Shown: piece by piece, positions 17,813 to 26,789 of the stretch
How positions within the stretch are numbered: position 1 is the first letter of the stretch
Layout of the letters: every line of letters starts with the position of its first letter
Assembly: GCA_016197365.1 (NCBI GenBank)
Contig: JACPVS010000018.1
Coordinates: 1 to 47,004 of the forward strand
DNA: 47,004 nt
Direction: 5' to 3'
Origin: Mycolicibacterium cosmeticum
GTDB taxonomy: Bacteria > Actinomycetota > Actinomycetes > Mycobacteriales > Mycobacteriaceae
The notes under the pieces: model-generated
Told to the model about the DNA's origin: nothing
Databases searched by the model: none
The model's input: the letters and a program-made list of their open reading frames with translations, nothing else
Program-made: the position numbers and the translations under genes

Positions 17813-19270
17813 ATGACAACTGACGCAGTCCTGGACGCCGGCAACACCGCCGTCAACCAGGCTCACCGATTAGCCGGCAAACTCGGCCCCACCGCCATCG
17901 TCTTCATGGTCGTCGCGGCCGCCGCACCCCTGACCGTCGTCGCGGGCACCTTCCCGATCGGCATCGCCGCGGGCAACGGCGCGGCCTTCCCGGCGTCCTA
18001 CGGCGTGTGTACCGCGGTGCTTCTGCTGTTCGCCGTCGGCTTCACCACCATGGCCCGCCACATCCGTGGGGCCGGCGCCTTCTACACCTACATCGCTCAC
18101 GGATTCGGCCGCCATGTCGGACTGGGTGCGGCCTTCCTGGCGCTGCTGTCCTACACGGCCGTGCAGGGCGGCGTGTACGGCTACGTCGGCGCCGCCCTCA
18201 ACGAACTGGTCACCAGCCACGGCGGCCCGACGGTGCCCTGGTACCTGTACGCCCTGGTGATGATGGCCGTCGTCGGCACGCTGGGTTATCGGCATATCGA
18301 ACTGTCCGGCAAGGTCCTCGGGGTTCTGCTCGTCTGCGAGGTCGGCATCGTGCTCGTCATCAATGCCGCCGTCATCGGCCAGGGCGGCGCCGACGGACCG
18401 TCCACCGCGGTGCTGCACCCGGGCAACTTCTTCAGCGGCGCACCGGGTATCGCGCTGATCTTTGCCCTGGCCGGCTACATCGGCTTCGAAGCCACCGCAG
18501 TATTCCGGGACGAGGCCCGCGATCCGGAGCGCACCATCCCGCGGGCCACCTACGTGGCGCTGCTGCTCATCGGTGGCTTCTACGCCCTGTCCAGCTGGAC
18601 CATGGTCAGCGCGTGGGGTGACGCCGGTGCGGTGACCGCCGCCACCGACAGCCCGGCCACCATGCTCACCGACACCGCCACGCGCTACCTCGGCTCGGTG
18701 GCCGGTGATCTGGTCCAAATCTTCCTCATCACAAGCCTGTTCGCGGCACTGCTGTCCTTCCACAATGTGCTGGCCCGCTACATCTTCTCGCTCGGCAACA
18801 CCCGCGCCCTGCCGGAAAGCTGCGGACGTTCGCATGCCCGGCACGCCTCGCCGCACATCGCGTCGGTGCTGCAGACCGTCTCGGCGCTGGTGCTGGTCGT
18901 GGTGTCGGTACTGGCCAACCTGGATCCCGTGATGCAGGTGTTCACCTGGTTCGTCGGCGCCGCCTCGGTCGGCATCGTCGTGCTGATGACGCTGACCTCG
19001 GCCGCCGTCGTCGTTTACTTCCGCCGCACCCGGTTGGACACCCGGATGTGGCACACCGTGATCGCGCCCGGTCTGGGCTTCATAGGCCTGGCCGTGCTCT
19101 CGGTGATGACCGCCGTCAACCTTCCGTTGCTGGTCGGTGGATCCGGCACCCTCGCCGGTGTCATCGGGGTGCTGCTCGCCGGCGCCTTCCTGGGCGGTGC
19201 CGCGGTTGCTGTACTGCGCCCGCGCGCCGGCCACCAAGAATTCGACAACGACAAGGAGATCGCACGATGA
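17813..19270 (+). CDS. APC-family permease (amine unit, rightward)
   Basis: 485 residues, about 12 membrane helices. APC signatures include the first-helix segment VVAAAAPLTVVAG and AGYIGFEATAVFRDEARDPE. It probably imports the amine oxidised by the next gene. Its stop overlaps the oxidase ATG (ATGA), giving translational coupling. It is the second APC permease in the unit; the two are related in family but not close copies, so they may differ in substrate or affinity. Confidence 0.9.
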   Translation: MTTDAVLDAGNTAVNQAHRLAGKLGPTAIVFMVVAAAAPLTVVAGTFPIGIAAGNGAAFPASYGVCTAVLLLFAVGFTTMARHIRGAGAFYTYIAHGFGRHVGLGAAFLALLSYTAVQGGVYGYVGAALNELVTSHGGPTVPWYLYALVMMAVVGTLGYRHIELSGKVLGVLLVCEVGIVLVINAAVIGQGGADGPSTAVLHPGNFFSGAPGIALIFALAGYIGFEATAVFRDEARDPERTIPRATYVALLLIGGFYALSSWTMVSAWGDAGAVTAATDSPATMLTDTATRYLGSVAGDLVQIFLITSLFAALLSFHNVLARYIFSLGNTRALPESCGRSHARHASPHIASVLQTVSALVLVVVSVLANLDPVMQVFTWFVGAASVGIVVLMTLTSAAVVVYFRRTRLDTRMWHTVIAPGLGFIGLAVLSVMTAVNLPLLVGGSGTLAGVIGVLLAGAFLGGAAVAVLRPRAGHQEFDNDKEIAR

Positions 19271-21195
19271 GCACCGCCTTCCTCGAAACCCCCACCACCA
19301 CCGGAAGTTCCGAGCATCCGCTGGACCCGCTGACCGCCGAAGAGATCCGCACCGTACGCGCAATCCTCGATGCGCAAGGCCAACTCGGCGAGAACGTGCG
19401 GTTCGTCTTCGTCGCGCTGGAGGAGCCGCACAAGAAGATCGTGCAGGCTTTCACCCCCGGCGCCCCGATCGACCGGCAGGCTCGGGTGCTGCTGCTGGAC
19501 CGGGCCACCGGCCAGGGCAGTGATCTCGTGGTGTCGGTCACGCAGAACAACATCCTCTCGGTGGAGAACGTCGACGCCGGCACCGACGGCCACGTGCCGA
19601 TCCTGGACCAGGAGTTCGAGGACATCGAGGCCTTCCTGCTGGAATGCCCCGAGTGGCTGGCCGCCATGGACAAGCGCGGACTCAACCACGGCGACGTGCG
19701 CGCGGTTCCGTTGTCGGCCGGCGTCTTCGGGCACGAAGACGAGGTGGGTAAGCGCATCGTGCGGGTGCTGGCCTTCTACCAGTACGACGCGGCCGACCTG
19801 CCGTGGGCGCATCCCATCGATGGCGTTGTCGCGTACGTCGACCTCACCGAGCGTCGTGTCACCAAGGTGATCGACGAGATCGAATTGCCTCTGCCCACCG
19901 AGCGCGGGCAGTGGGACGCCGCCCCGCACGCAGTGACGCCGCGCACGGATCTGAAGCCCATCGAGATCACCCAGCCCGAAGGGGCCAGCTTCACCGTCGA
20001 CGGCAACCAGATCAGCTGGGCCGACTGGAAATTCCGGTTCGGGTTCGACGTCCGCGAGGGCCTGACCCTGCATCAGCTGTCCATCGCCGACCGGCCGGTG
20101 ATCTACCGCGCGTCCATCGCCGAGATGGTGGTGCCCTACGCCGACCCGTCCCCGGTGCGCTACTGGCAGAACTACTTCGACCAGGGCGAGTACCTGTTCG
20201 GCCGCTACACCAATTCCCTTGAGCTGGGCTGTGACTGCCTCGGCGAGATCCAGTACTTCGACGTCACCATCGCCGACGAAGACGGCAACCCGAAGCTGAT
20301 GAAGAACGCGATCTGTCTGCACGAGGAGGACTACGGCGTGCTGTGGAAGCACACCGACATGTTCAACGGAATGGCCGAGGTGCGTCGGTCCCGGCGCTTG
20401 GTGATCTCGTTTTTCTTGACCATCGGAAACTACGACTACGGGTTCTACTGGTACCTGTACCTCGACGGCACCATCCAGTTGGAGGCCAAGGCCACCGGCA
20501 TCGTGTTCGCCTCGGCGCACCGCGGTCCCGACAGTTTCTCTAACGAGATGGCACCCGGGCTGGGTGCACCGTTCCACCAGCACCTGTTCTCGGCGCGGCT
20601 GGACATGGAGGTCGACGGCCAGACCAATACCGTCGAAGAGGTCGACGCCGTCGCCGTCCCGATGGGACCGGAGAACCCGTGGGGCAACGCGTTCCGCCCG
20701 CAGCGCACCCGGCTGACCCGGGAGTCCGAGGCGATGCGGACCGCCGACAACCTCAAGGCCCGGGTCTGGCACATCACCAACCCGGAGAAGCAGAACCGGC
20801 TCGGCCAGACCGTCGGCTACGCGCTGCACCCCGAAGGGCAGCCGGCACTGCTCGCGCATCCGTCCAGCTCCATCGCCCAGCGTGCGGCGTTCGCCACCAA
20901 GCACCTGTGGGTGACGAAATATGATCCCGCCGAACGCTATCCGGCTGGCCGCTTCGTCAACCAGAACCCCGGCAATGCCGGCTTGCCCGCCTACGTGGCG
21001 CAGGACCGCGACATCGACGGTCAGGACATCGTGGTCTGGCACACCTTCGGGCTGACGCATTTCCCGCGTCCGGAGGACTGGCCGGTGATGCCGGTGGACT
21101 ACGCCGGGTTCAAGCTCAAGCCGGTGTCGTTCTTCGACCGCAACCCCGCGCTGAACGTTCCCGCTGCGCCGAAGGCGCACTGCTGCGAGAGTTAG
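19267..21195 (+). CDS. Copper-containing primary-amine oxidase (TPQ enzyme)
   Basis: 642 residues. It oxidises RCH2NH2 to the aldehyde with release of ammonia and hydrogen peroxide. The TPQ precursor is Tyr389 in TIGNYDYG, the catalytic base is Asp305 in NYFDQGE, and copper ligands are His437/His439 (HQHLF) and His598 (THFPRPEDWP). These sit 5-7 residues from the positions I recall for Arthrobacter globiformis phenylethylamine oxidase. No signal peptide is seen, so it is probably cytoplasmic like that enzyme. The open frame extends upstream, but the ATG at 19267 gives the ATGA overlap and a normal N-terminus. Phenethylamine or tyramine is a likely substrate, but specificity is not provable here. 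Confidence 0.95.
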   Translation: MSTAFLETPTTTGSSEHPLDPLTAEEIRTVRAILDAQGQLGENVRFVFVALEEPHKKIVQAFTPGAPIDRQARVLLLDRATGQGSDLVVSVTQNNILSVENVDAGTDGHVPILDQEFEDIEAFLLECPEWLAAMDKRGLNHGDVRAVPLSAGVFGHEDEVGKRIVRVLAFYQYDAADLPWAHPIDGVVAYVDLTERRVTKVIDEIELPLPTERGQWDAAPHAVTPRTDLKPIEITQPEGASFTVDGNQISWADWKFRFGFDVREGLTLHQLSIADRPVIYRASIAEMVVPYADPSPVRYWQNYFDQGEYLFGRYTNSLELGCDCLGEIQYFDVTIADEDGNPKLMKNAICLHEEDYGVLWKHTDMFNGMAEVRRSRRLVISFFLTIGNYDYGFYWYLYLDGTIQLEAKATGIVFASAHRGPDSFSNEMAPGLGAPFHQHLFSARLDMEVDGQTNTVEEVDAVAVPMGPENPWGNAFRPQRTRLTRESEAMRTADNLKARVWHITNPEKQNRLGQTVGYALHPEGQPALLAHPSSSIAQRAAFATKHLWVTKYDPAERYPAGRFVNQNPGNAGLPAYVAQDRDIDGQDIVVWHTFGLTHFPRPEDWPVMPVDYAGFKLKPVSFFDRNPALNVPAAPKAHCCES

Positions 21196-21198
21196 CAG

Positions 21199-21594
21199 AT
21201 GTCGACCGTCAACCACACGTCCGCCGTCTTCGGGCGGCGGGCGTGTGCGGTGGTCGCGGCGGGTTCCGCCGCGCTGCACGCGACGATGATCGGCCACGCC
21301 GGCCACCCCGTGGTGGGGGTGCTCATCGCCGCGATGGCAGCGGCATGCCTGGTGTGCGCCTACGAACTGTGGCGTGGGTGCGGCCTGCGGACGTGGTGCG
21401 TGGTCGCGGTGATGAACCTGGCGATGATCGCGGTGCACTGGTCCATTCCGGCGCACCACCACGGTGCGGTAGTGGCCGAGCCGATGTCGGCGCTCATGAC
21501 GCTGGCGACGGCGGTGTCGCTGACCGAGGCCGCCGTCGCCACCGCGGTGTTGTACGTGCTCACCAGGCGGCGTGAACCATCGGCCATCATGTAG
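21199..21594 (+). CDS. Small histidine-containing membrane protein downstream of the amine oxidase
   Basis: 131 residues, about four hydrophobic helices. It starts 3 nt after the oxidase stop, so it is probably in the same transcript. Histidines cluster near membrane edges (SAALHATMIGHAGHP; SIPAHHHG), and Cys/Trp are frequent (WRGCGLRTWC). I do not recognise a named family. The position next to a copper enzyme suggests a role in copper supply or amine handling, but this is inference from context only. It could also be a generic membrane protein coupled to the following rhomboid gene, which starts 2 nt after its stop. Confidence 0.75.
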   Translation: MSTVNHTSAVFGRRACAVVAAGSAALHATMIGHAGHPVVGVLIAAMAAACLVCAYELWRGCGLRTWCVVAVMNLAMIAVHWSIPAHHHGAVVAEPMSALMTLATAVSLTEAAVATAVLYVLTRRREPSAIM

Positions 21595-21596
21595 GT

Positions 21597-22457
21597 ATGA
21601 CCGCCCCGCAGGCCACCACCTGCTACCGCCATCCCGGCCGGCCCGCGTACGTCCAATGCACCCGCTGCCAGCGCTTCATCTGCGGGGACTGCATGCGCGA
21701 CGCCGCCGTCGGGCATCAGTGCCCGGATTGCGTGACGGCGGGGTCGGCCACGGTCCGCCGCGTCGAGGGCCACTTCGGCGGCACGCCCGCAGGGGAGACC
21801 CCGTACGTCACCTACACGTTGATCGCCATCAACGTGCTGATGTTCGTCCTGCAGATGACGTCGCGGCAACTGGAGAGCCAACTGACGCTGTGGCCGCCCG
21901 CGGTGGCCGACGGTCAGTACTACCGACTGGTGACGTCGGCGTTCCTGCACTACGGCATCGCGCACATCCTGTTCAACATGTGGGCGCTGTACGTCATCGG
22001 CCCGCCACTGGAGCAGGTGCTCGGCCGGGCCCGCTACGGCGCGCTGTACGGGTTGTCCGCGCTCGGTGGGTCGGTGCTCGTGTTCCTGGTCGCCCCGCTG
22101 AACACCGCGACCGCCGGGGCCTCGGGCGCGGTGTTCGGGTTGTTCGGCGCCACCTTCGTCGTCGCACGCAAGCTGCGCCTCGACGTCAAATGGGTCCTCG
22201 GCCTGATCGCGCTGAACTTGGCGTTCACCTTCGTCGGCCCACTGCTCGGGTCGGGTGCCATCAGTTGGCAGGGCCACGTCGGCGGCCTGCTGACCGGTTC
22301 CGTGGTGGCCGCGGGGCTGGTGTATCCGCCACGCGCACAACGCAATCTGGTCCAGACGTCGCTGGTGGTCGGGCTGCTGGTGTTGTTCCTGGCGCTGATC
22401 TGGTGGCGCAGTGTGCAACTGCTCAGCATGTTCGGTGGGTACCTCCACCTGGGCTAG
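21597..22457 (+). CDS. Rhomboid-family intramembrane serine protease with N-terminal B-box-like zinc finger
   Basis: 286 residues. Residues about 9-46 form a Cys/His-rich zinc-binding segment (CYRHPG, CTRC, CGDC, CPDC). The rhomboid core follows with about six helices. Catalytic Ser176 is in GASGAVFG, His227 in QGHVGG, and the family HxxxN feature is in HILFN. It cleaves transmembrane substrates within the membrane. The architecture matches the mycobacterial Rv0110-type rhomboid from memory. It is 2 nt from the small membrane protein gene and 64 bp before the ABC gene. Confidence 0.93.
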   Translation: MTAPQATTCYRHPGRPAYVQCTRCQRFICGDCMRDAAVGHQCPDCVTAGSATVRRVEGHFGGTPAGETPYVTYTLIAINVLMFVLQMTSRQLESQLTLWPPAVADGQYYRLVTSAFLHYGIAHILFNMWALYVIGPPLEQVLGRARYGALYGLSALGGSVLVFLVAPLNTATAGASGAVFGLFGATFVVARKLRLDVKWVLGLIALNLAFTFVGPLLGSGAISWQGHVGGLLTGSVVAAGLVYPPRAQRNLVQTSLVVGLLVLFLALIWWRSVQLLSMFGGYLHLG

Positions 22458-22521
22458 ACCGAATCTGTGACCCTGGCGTAGAAACCGACGCCGCGCGCCG
22501 TGCTTGTGCTGAGATGACTCA

Positions 22522-23166
22522 GTGGCAGACGCAATCACCGCCCGCGGTATCCGAATGCGCGGGCCCTGGGGCCCGGTGTACGGCCCCATCGACCTGGACA
22601 TCGAAGCGGGCGGGGTCAGCGTGCTGCGCTATCCGACCGGCACGGGGCGCACCGCGTTGCTGATGACGCTGGCCGGCCGGATGAAACCCGTCGAAGGACA
22701 GGTCACCGTGTTCGGTAAGACGAAGGCCACCGACATCTTCAAGATGTCTGCGCTGGCTTGCATCGACGAACTGGACACCGTCGCCGAATCGGTGACGGTG
22801 CGCGATCTGATCACCGAGCAGAAGCGCTGGGACGCACCCTGGTACCGATTCATCGGGCCTGCCGACCAGACCGACCTCGCAACCCTGTGCGCCCCGGTAT
22901 TCGGGGATGTCGCGTTGCCGCCGCTCGCGAAGTACTTCGACGAACTCACCGAGCTTGAGCAGACCCTGCTGCGGATCGCTTTGGCCAACACCGCCACACC
23001 GCCCCTGCTGGTGGTGGGCAATCTCGACCACATCACCGACGACGGAAATCGGGCCACCGTACTGCAAAGGCTCATCGCCCTCGGTGAGCAGCAGACCGTC
23101 ATCACCGCATCGGTCAACGTTGTCGCCGCCGACACCGTGACCCAGCTGACCGTGGGGAGTGAGTAA
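22522..23166 (+). CDS. Degenerate ABC-type ATP-binding protein paired with YhgE
   Basis: 214 residues from a GTG start. The fold order of an ABC nucleotide-binding domain is present but key motifs are altered. The Walker A position reads YPTGTGRTALL, with Arg where the invariant Lys should be. The signature reads LTELEQTLLRIALA instead of LSGGQ. The Walker B strand is LLVVGNLD and the following Glu is not evident. It is followed 3 nt later by a YhgE/Pip membrane protein, a pairing that suggests a transporter- or secretion-like complex with a weak or inactive ATPase. A regulatory or structural role is possible. Confidence 0.8.
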   Translation: MADAITARGIRMRGPWGPVYGPIDLDIEAGGVSVLRYPTGTGRTALLMTLAGRMKPVEGQVTVFGKTKATDIFKMSALACIDELDTVAESVTVRDLITEQKRWDAPWYRFIGPADQTDLATLCAPVFGDVALPPLAKYFDELTELEQTLLRIALANTATPPLLVVGNLDHITDDGNRATVLQRLIALGEQQTVITASVNVVAADTVTQLTVGSE

Positions 23167-23169
23167 CCC

Positions 23170-25176
23170 GTGCTTGCCGGAATGTCTCTTGGTACCGACC
23201 TGAAGCGCTTCTCGCGGGGCGCGTTGCCCCGCATCGCCCTGGTGACGGTGATCCTCATGCCGCTGCTCTACGGCGCGATGTACCTGTGGGCGTTCTGGAA
23301 TCCGTTCAACGAGGTCAACAAGATCCCGGTGGCCTTGGTCAACGAGGACACCGGCACCGTCGTCGACGGCCAGCAGGTTCGTGCGGGCGCGGAAGTCGCC
23401 GACGCGCTCGTCGACTCGGGACAGCTTCAGCTGCACAGGGTTTCGTCCACCGAGGCCGCGGCCGGTGTGTCCAGCGGCAAGTACTACTTCTCGGTGACGC
23501 TGCCCAAGGACTTCAGTGCCGACGTGGCCTCCCCGTCGGGCGGCTCACCCGAGCAGGCGCAGATCCAGTTCAAGTTCAACGACGCCAACAACTATCTGGG
23601 TTCGATCATCGGGCAGAACGCGGCCCGCGAGGTCATCAACCAAGTCAACGCGAGCATCGGGCAGCGCACCTTGGGCACCGTGCTGACCGGTCTGACCGAC
23701 GCCGGGGCCGGGCTGGTCAAGGCCGCCGACGGGGCGGGCCAACTGGCGACGGGCACCGCGGCCGCCGACGACGGCGCGCACAAACTGGCCGACGGTGCGG
23801 GTGCACTCACCGCCGGATTGGTCACCGCCCGGGACGGCTCGGCGCAACTGGCCGCCGGGACGCGGCAACTGTCCAGTTCGGTCGACACCGCCACGGGCCC
23901 GCTGGTCACCATGCTGGACCGGGTCGGCGATCTGGGGCTGGATCCCGACGAGGTCGGCTTCCTCGCGTCGCGGCTGTCCGGGGCCGTGCGGTCGACCACC
24001 GACCGGATCGCCGCACTCAACGTCGACCAGGCGCAGGCGGCAGCGATTGTGGATCAAGCCGTCGGTCTGCTGCAGGCCAACCCGGATCCGACGGTCCGCG
24101 ACACCGGTGACGTGCTCGCCGGGGCTCATCGGCTGCTGCGTGCCAAGGGCATCGACCCCACCACCGATGACGGGCTGAACAAGCTGCGCGACAGCGCAAC
24201 CCAGTTGGAGAACGAACTGGGCGACCCGAACAGCAAGCTGCGGGTGTTCCTCACCCGTGCGCTCAACGGCGGGCTGCGGTCTGATGTGGTGAAGCTGCGC
24301 GACGGCGTGCACCAGTTGGACAGCGGCGCGCGCAAGCTCAACAACGGTCTGGTGCAGTTGGCCGCCGGTGGCAACCAATTGTCCAGTGGAGCATCACAAC
24401 TGGCCGCGGGCACCACCAAACTGCGCGACGGCAGCCAGGAGCTGGCGACCAAGCTCAAGGAGGGCTCCACGCAGGTCCCGTCCTGGACGCCCGAGCAGCG
24501 CACCGCCGTGGCGAAAACCCTGGCCGCACCAGTGACATTGGATATCCAGACCGACAACGCCGCAGCCACCTTCGGTACCGGATTCGCGCCGTTCTTCCTG
24601 CCGCTGGCGCTGTTCATCGGCGCGCTGATCATCTGGATGCTGCTCAAACCGGTTCAGTCCCGGCCCATCGTCAACGGCCTCGGCGCGCTACGGGTGGTGC
24701 TGGCGTCGTACTGGCCGGCCCTGCTCATCACGGTCTGCCAAGTCGCGGTGATGTATCTGGTGGTGCACTTCGGGGTCGGTTTGCAGGCCCGTTACCCGAT
24801 CGCCACGGTGGGCTTCCTGCTGTTGATCGTGGCGACGTTCCTGGCCTTGATCCAGGCGTTCAACGCCCTGTTCGGGGTGTCGGTGGGGCGGGTGGTGACA
24901 CTGGCTTTCCTGATGTTGCAACTGGTTTCGGCCGGTGGTATCTATCCGGTGGAGACCACGGCCAAACCTTTCCAGATCCTGCATCCCGTCGACCCGATGA
25001 CGTACGCGGTCAACGGTCTGCGGCAGCTGATCGCCGGCGGAATCGACTCCCGGTTGTGGATCGCCATCGCGGTGCTGTCCGGGGTGCTGTTGGCGTCCCT
25101 GGCGGCCAGTTCGTTTGCGGCCAAACGAGACCGGCAGTACACGATGGAACGGCTCAAACCGCCTATCGAGGTGTGA
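23170..25176 (+). CDS. YhgE/Pip-family membrane protein (ABC-2-like)
   Basis: 668 residues from GTG (an ATG at 23182 is an alternative). An N-terminal helix (residues ~20-45), then a long extracytoplasmic region with YhgE/Pip features (KIPVALVNEDTG, FNDANNYLGS). A central portion is full of periodic Gly/Ala/Leu heptad-like repeats (LADGAGAL, LAAGTRQL, LSSGASQL), probably helical. The C-terminal third has about five membrane helices of the ABC-2 type. It is coupled to the degenerate ATPase gene. The family includes phage-infection protein and type VII-associated YueB-like proteins; the exact role here is unknown. It overlaps the convergent accD3 stop by 14 bp. Confidence 0.88.
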   Translation: MLAGMSLGTDLKRFSRGALPRIALVTVILMPLLYGAMYLWAFWNPFNEVNKIPVALVNEDTGTVVDGQQVRAGAEVADALVDSGQLQLHRVSSTEAAAGVSSGKYYFSVTLPKDFSADVASPSGGSPEQAQIQFKFNDANNYLGSIIGQNAAREVINQVNASIGQRTLGTVLTGLTDAGAGLVKAADGAGQLATGTAAADDGAHKLADGAGALTAGLVTARDGSAQLAAGTRQLSSSVDTATGPLVTMLDRVGDLGLDPDEVGFLASRLSGAVRSTTDRIAALNVDQAQAAAIVDQAVGLLQANPDPTVRDTGDVLAGAHRLLRAKGIDPTTDDGLNKLRDSATQLENELGDPNSKLRVFLTRALNGGLRSDVVKLRDGVHQLDSGARKLNNGLVQLAAGGNQLSSGASQLAAGTTKLRDGSQELATKLKEGSTQVPSWTPEQRTAVAKTLAAPVTLDIQTDNAAATFGTGFAPFFLPLALFIGALIIWMLLKPVQSRPIVNGLGALRVVLASYWPALLITVCQVAVMYLVVHFGVGLQARYPIATVGFLLLIVATFLALIQAFNALFGVSVGRVVTLAFLMLQLVSAGGIYPVETTAKPFQILHPVDPMTYAVNGLRQLIAGGIDSRLWIAIAVLSGVLLASLAASSFAAKRDRQYTMERLKPPIEV

Positions 25177-26668
25177 GCCCGATCCGCCGGTACCGGTGCA
25201 GTCGCAGGCCGAGCCGTTCGGATTCGGGCATGGTCCGCAGTTCGAACAACTCGGCGGCGATGGTCGCCGACAGCCGTTCGGTGAACCGCAACGGCTCGTC
25301 GGCGGCGTCGGGCCGTTCGTCGACGATGATGTCGACGATCCCGTTGCGCAGCAGGTCGGCCGACCGAATGCCTTGTGTGGCAGACAGTTCCGGGGCGTGG
25401 TCGGTGTCGCGGAAGACGATGGCACTGGCGCCCTCCGGAGGCAACGGCGCCAGCCAGCCGTGCTGGGCGGCCAGCACCCGGTCGGCGGGCACCATCGCCA
25501 AGGCCGGTCCGCCGCTGCCCTGACCCAGCAGCACCGACACCGTCGGGGTGTCCAGCGTCACCAATTCCGCCAGGCAGCGGGCGATCTCACCGGCCAGCCC
25601 GCCCTGCTCGGCCTCCACCGAGAGCGCCGGGCCGCTGGTATCGATGATCGAGACCAACGGCAGCCGCAGACTGACGGCCAGCGTCATGCCGCGGCGGGCC
25701 TCCCGCAGCGCCGCCGGGCCGAGCGTGCCGATGCGCTGCTGGCCGAGGACAACGGCCGGCTGGCCGCCGAACCGGGCCAGCGCCAGCAGCATCTGGCTGG
25801 TGTCCCCGCCGCTGCTGATCCCCCGGTCGCTTCGCTCCTGCCCGCCGGAACCGGACAGCGACACCGCTTTCGTCGTGCCGTGCCGCAGCACGAACTCGGC
25901 ATTCGGGCGGTCGGGGCGTCGGGACAGGATCACCGAATCCCAGGCCGGGATGTCGGGGATCGGCTCGGCCGGTGGTACCGGCGGTGGGGTGCCGGGCGCG
26001 TCGACCAGCACGGCCAGCGTGCGGTCGAGCACCGACCGCAGTGCTTCGACGGGCACCACCCCGTCGATGACGCCGTGCCGGAACAGGTTCTCGGCCGTCT
26101 GCACGCCGTCGGGGAACTTCTCGCCGTAGAGGTGCTCGTAGACCCGGGGCCCGAGGAAACCGATCAGGGCACCCGGCTCGGCGGCGGTGACGTGGCCCAG
26201 CGAGCCCCACGAGGCGAAGACGCCGCCGGTGGTGGGGTGGCGCAGGTAGACGATGTAGGGCAGGTGCGCCCGCTTGTGCAGTTCGACGGCGGCCGCGATC
26301 TTCACCATCTGCAGGAAGGCGACCGTGCCCTCCTGCATCCGGGTGCCGCCCGAGCTGGGGGAGGCCAGCAGGGGCAACCGTTCCGCGGTGGCGCGCTGGA
26401 TGGCCGCGGTGATGCGTTCGGCAGCGGCCACCCCGATGGAGCCGGCCAGGAAGTCGAACTCGCAGGCCAGCACCGCCACACGGCGGCCGAACACGGTCCC
26501 TTCGCCGGTGATCACGGACTCGTCGAGCCCGGATTTGGCTTGTGCGGCGTCCAGCTCCTGGCGGTAGGTCTCCGAGGTGCGTACCTGCAGCGGCGGACTG
26601 TCCCAACTGAGGAACGAACCCGGGTCGAGGACGGCATCGCGGACTGCGAGGGCGGGGCTGCGGCTCAC
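25163..26668 (-). CDS. accD3: Acyl-CoA carboxylase carboxyltransferase (beta) subunit AccD3
   Basis: 501 residues, with both halves of a biotin-dependent carboxyltransferase in one chain. It transfers CO2 from carboxybiotin to an acyl-CoA. Visible CoA/biotin pocket motifs are SPSSGGTRMQEG in the first half and DTSGPALSVEAEQGGLAGE in the second. The assignment rests on the family plus gene order: accD3-echA6-MBL-lipoprotein-ctpE matches Rv0904c-Rv0908. It is unusually divergent between the halves, where a short stretch GGQERSDRG coincides with a dispersed repeat variant, suggesting an in-frame insertion. It is divergent from echA6. Confidence 0.88.
   Translation of the reverse strand: MSRSPALAVRDAVLDPGSFLSWDSPPLQVRTSETYRQELDAAQAKSGLDESVITGEGTVFGRRVAVLACEFDFLAGSIGVAAAERITAAIQRATAERLPLLASPSSGGTRMQEGTVAFLQMVKIAAAVELHKRAHLPYIVYLRHPTTGGVFASWGSLGHVTAAEPGALIGFLGPRVYEHLYGEKFPDGVQTAENLFRHGVIDGVVPVEALRSVLDRTLAVLVDAPGTPPPVPPAEPIPDIPAWDSVILSRRPDRPNAEFVLRHGTTKAVSLSGSGGQERSDRGISSGGDTSQMLLALARFGGQPAVVLGQQRIGTLGPAALREARRGMTLAVSLRLPLVSIIDTSGPALSVEAEQGGLAGEIARCLAELVTLDTPTVSVLLGQGSGGPALAMVPADRVLAAQHGWLAPLPPEGASAIVFRDTDHAPELSATQGIRSADLLRNGIVDIIVDERPDAADEPLRFTERLSATIAAELFELRTMPESERLGLRLHRYRRIGLTPR
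25820..25842 (-). repeat. Dispersed repeat variant inside accD3
   Basis: On the minus strand this reads as a variant of the 19-bp repeat sharing the core GAGCGAAGCGAC. It encodes QERSD in a Gly/Ser-rich loop between the two carboxyltransferase halves of AccD3. Confidence 0.5.
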
Positions 26669-26692
26669 AGGATGAGGGTAGGCGACGGCGAA

Positions 26693-26741
26693 TGTGCGGT
26701 TTCATACGCGACCCGCCGATCACGCCGGATGAGGATGCACA
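26693..26741 (+). repeat. 49-bp palindromic repeat, copy R1 (accD3-echA6 gap)
   Basis: Begins TGTGCGGTTTCAT, contains CGCGACCCGCCGA and GCCGGATGA, and ends TGCACA. It is the same length as R2 and R3, with imperfect inverted ends. It lies between the divergent accD3 and echA6 starts, with no nuclease gene beside it. Confidence 0.8.
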
Positions 26742-26772
26742 AATGCGGCCCCTGAGAAGGTCGCGGCGAACA

Positions 26773-26778
26773 TATATA
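26773..26778 (+). promoter_or_regulatory. Probable -10 box TATATA for the echA6 operon
   Basis: TATATA ends 11 nt before the echA6 ATG, so transcription would start a few bases before or at the start codon. There is no ribosome binding site in between, consistent with a leaderless or near-leaderless mRNA. It is the most AT-rich hexamer in the gap. Confidence 0.5.
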
Positions 26779-26789
26779 GGCTGGCAACC

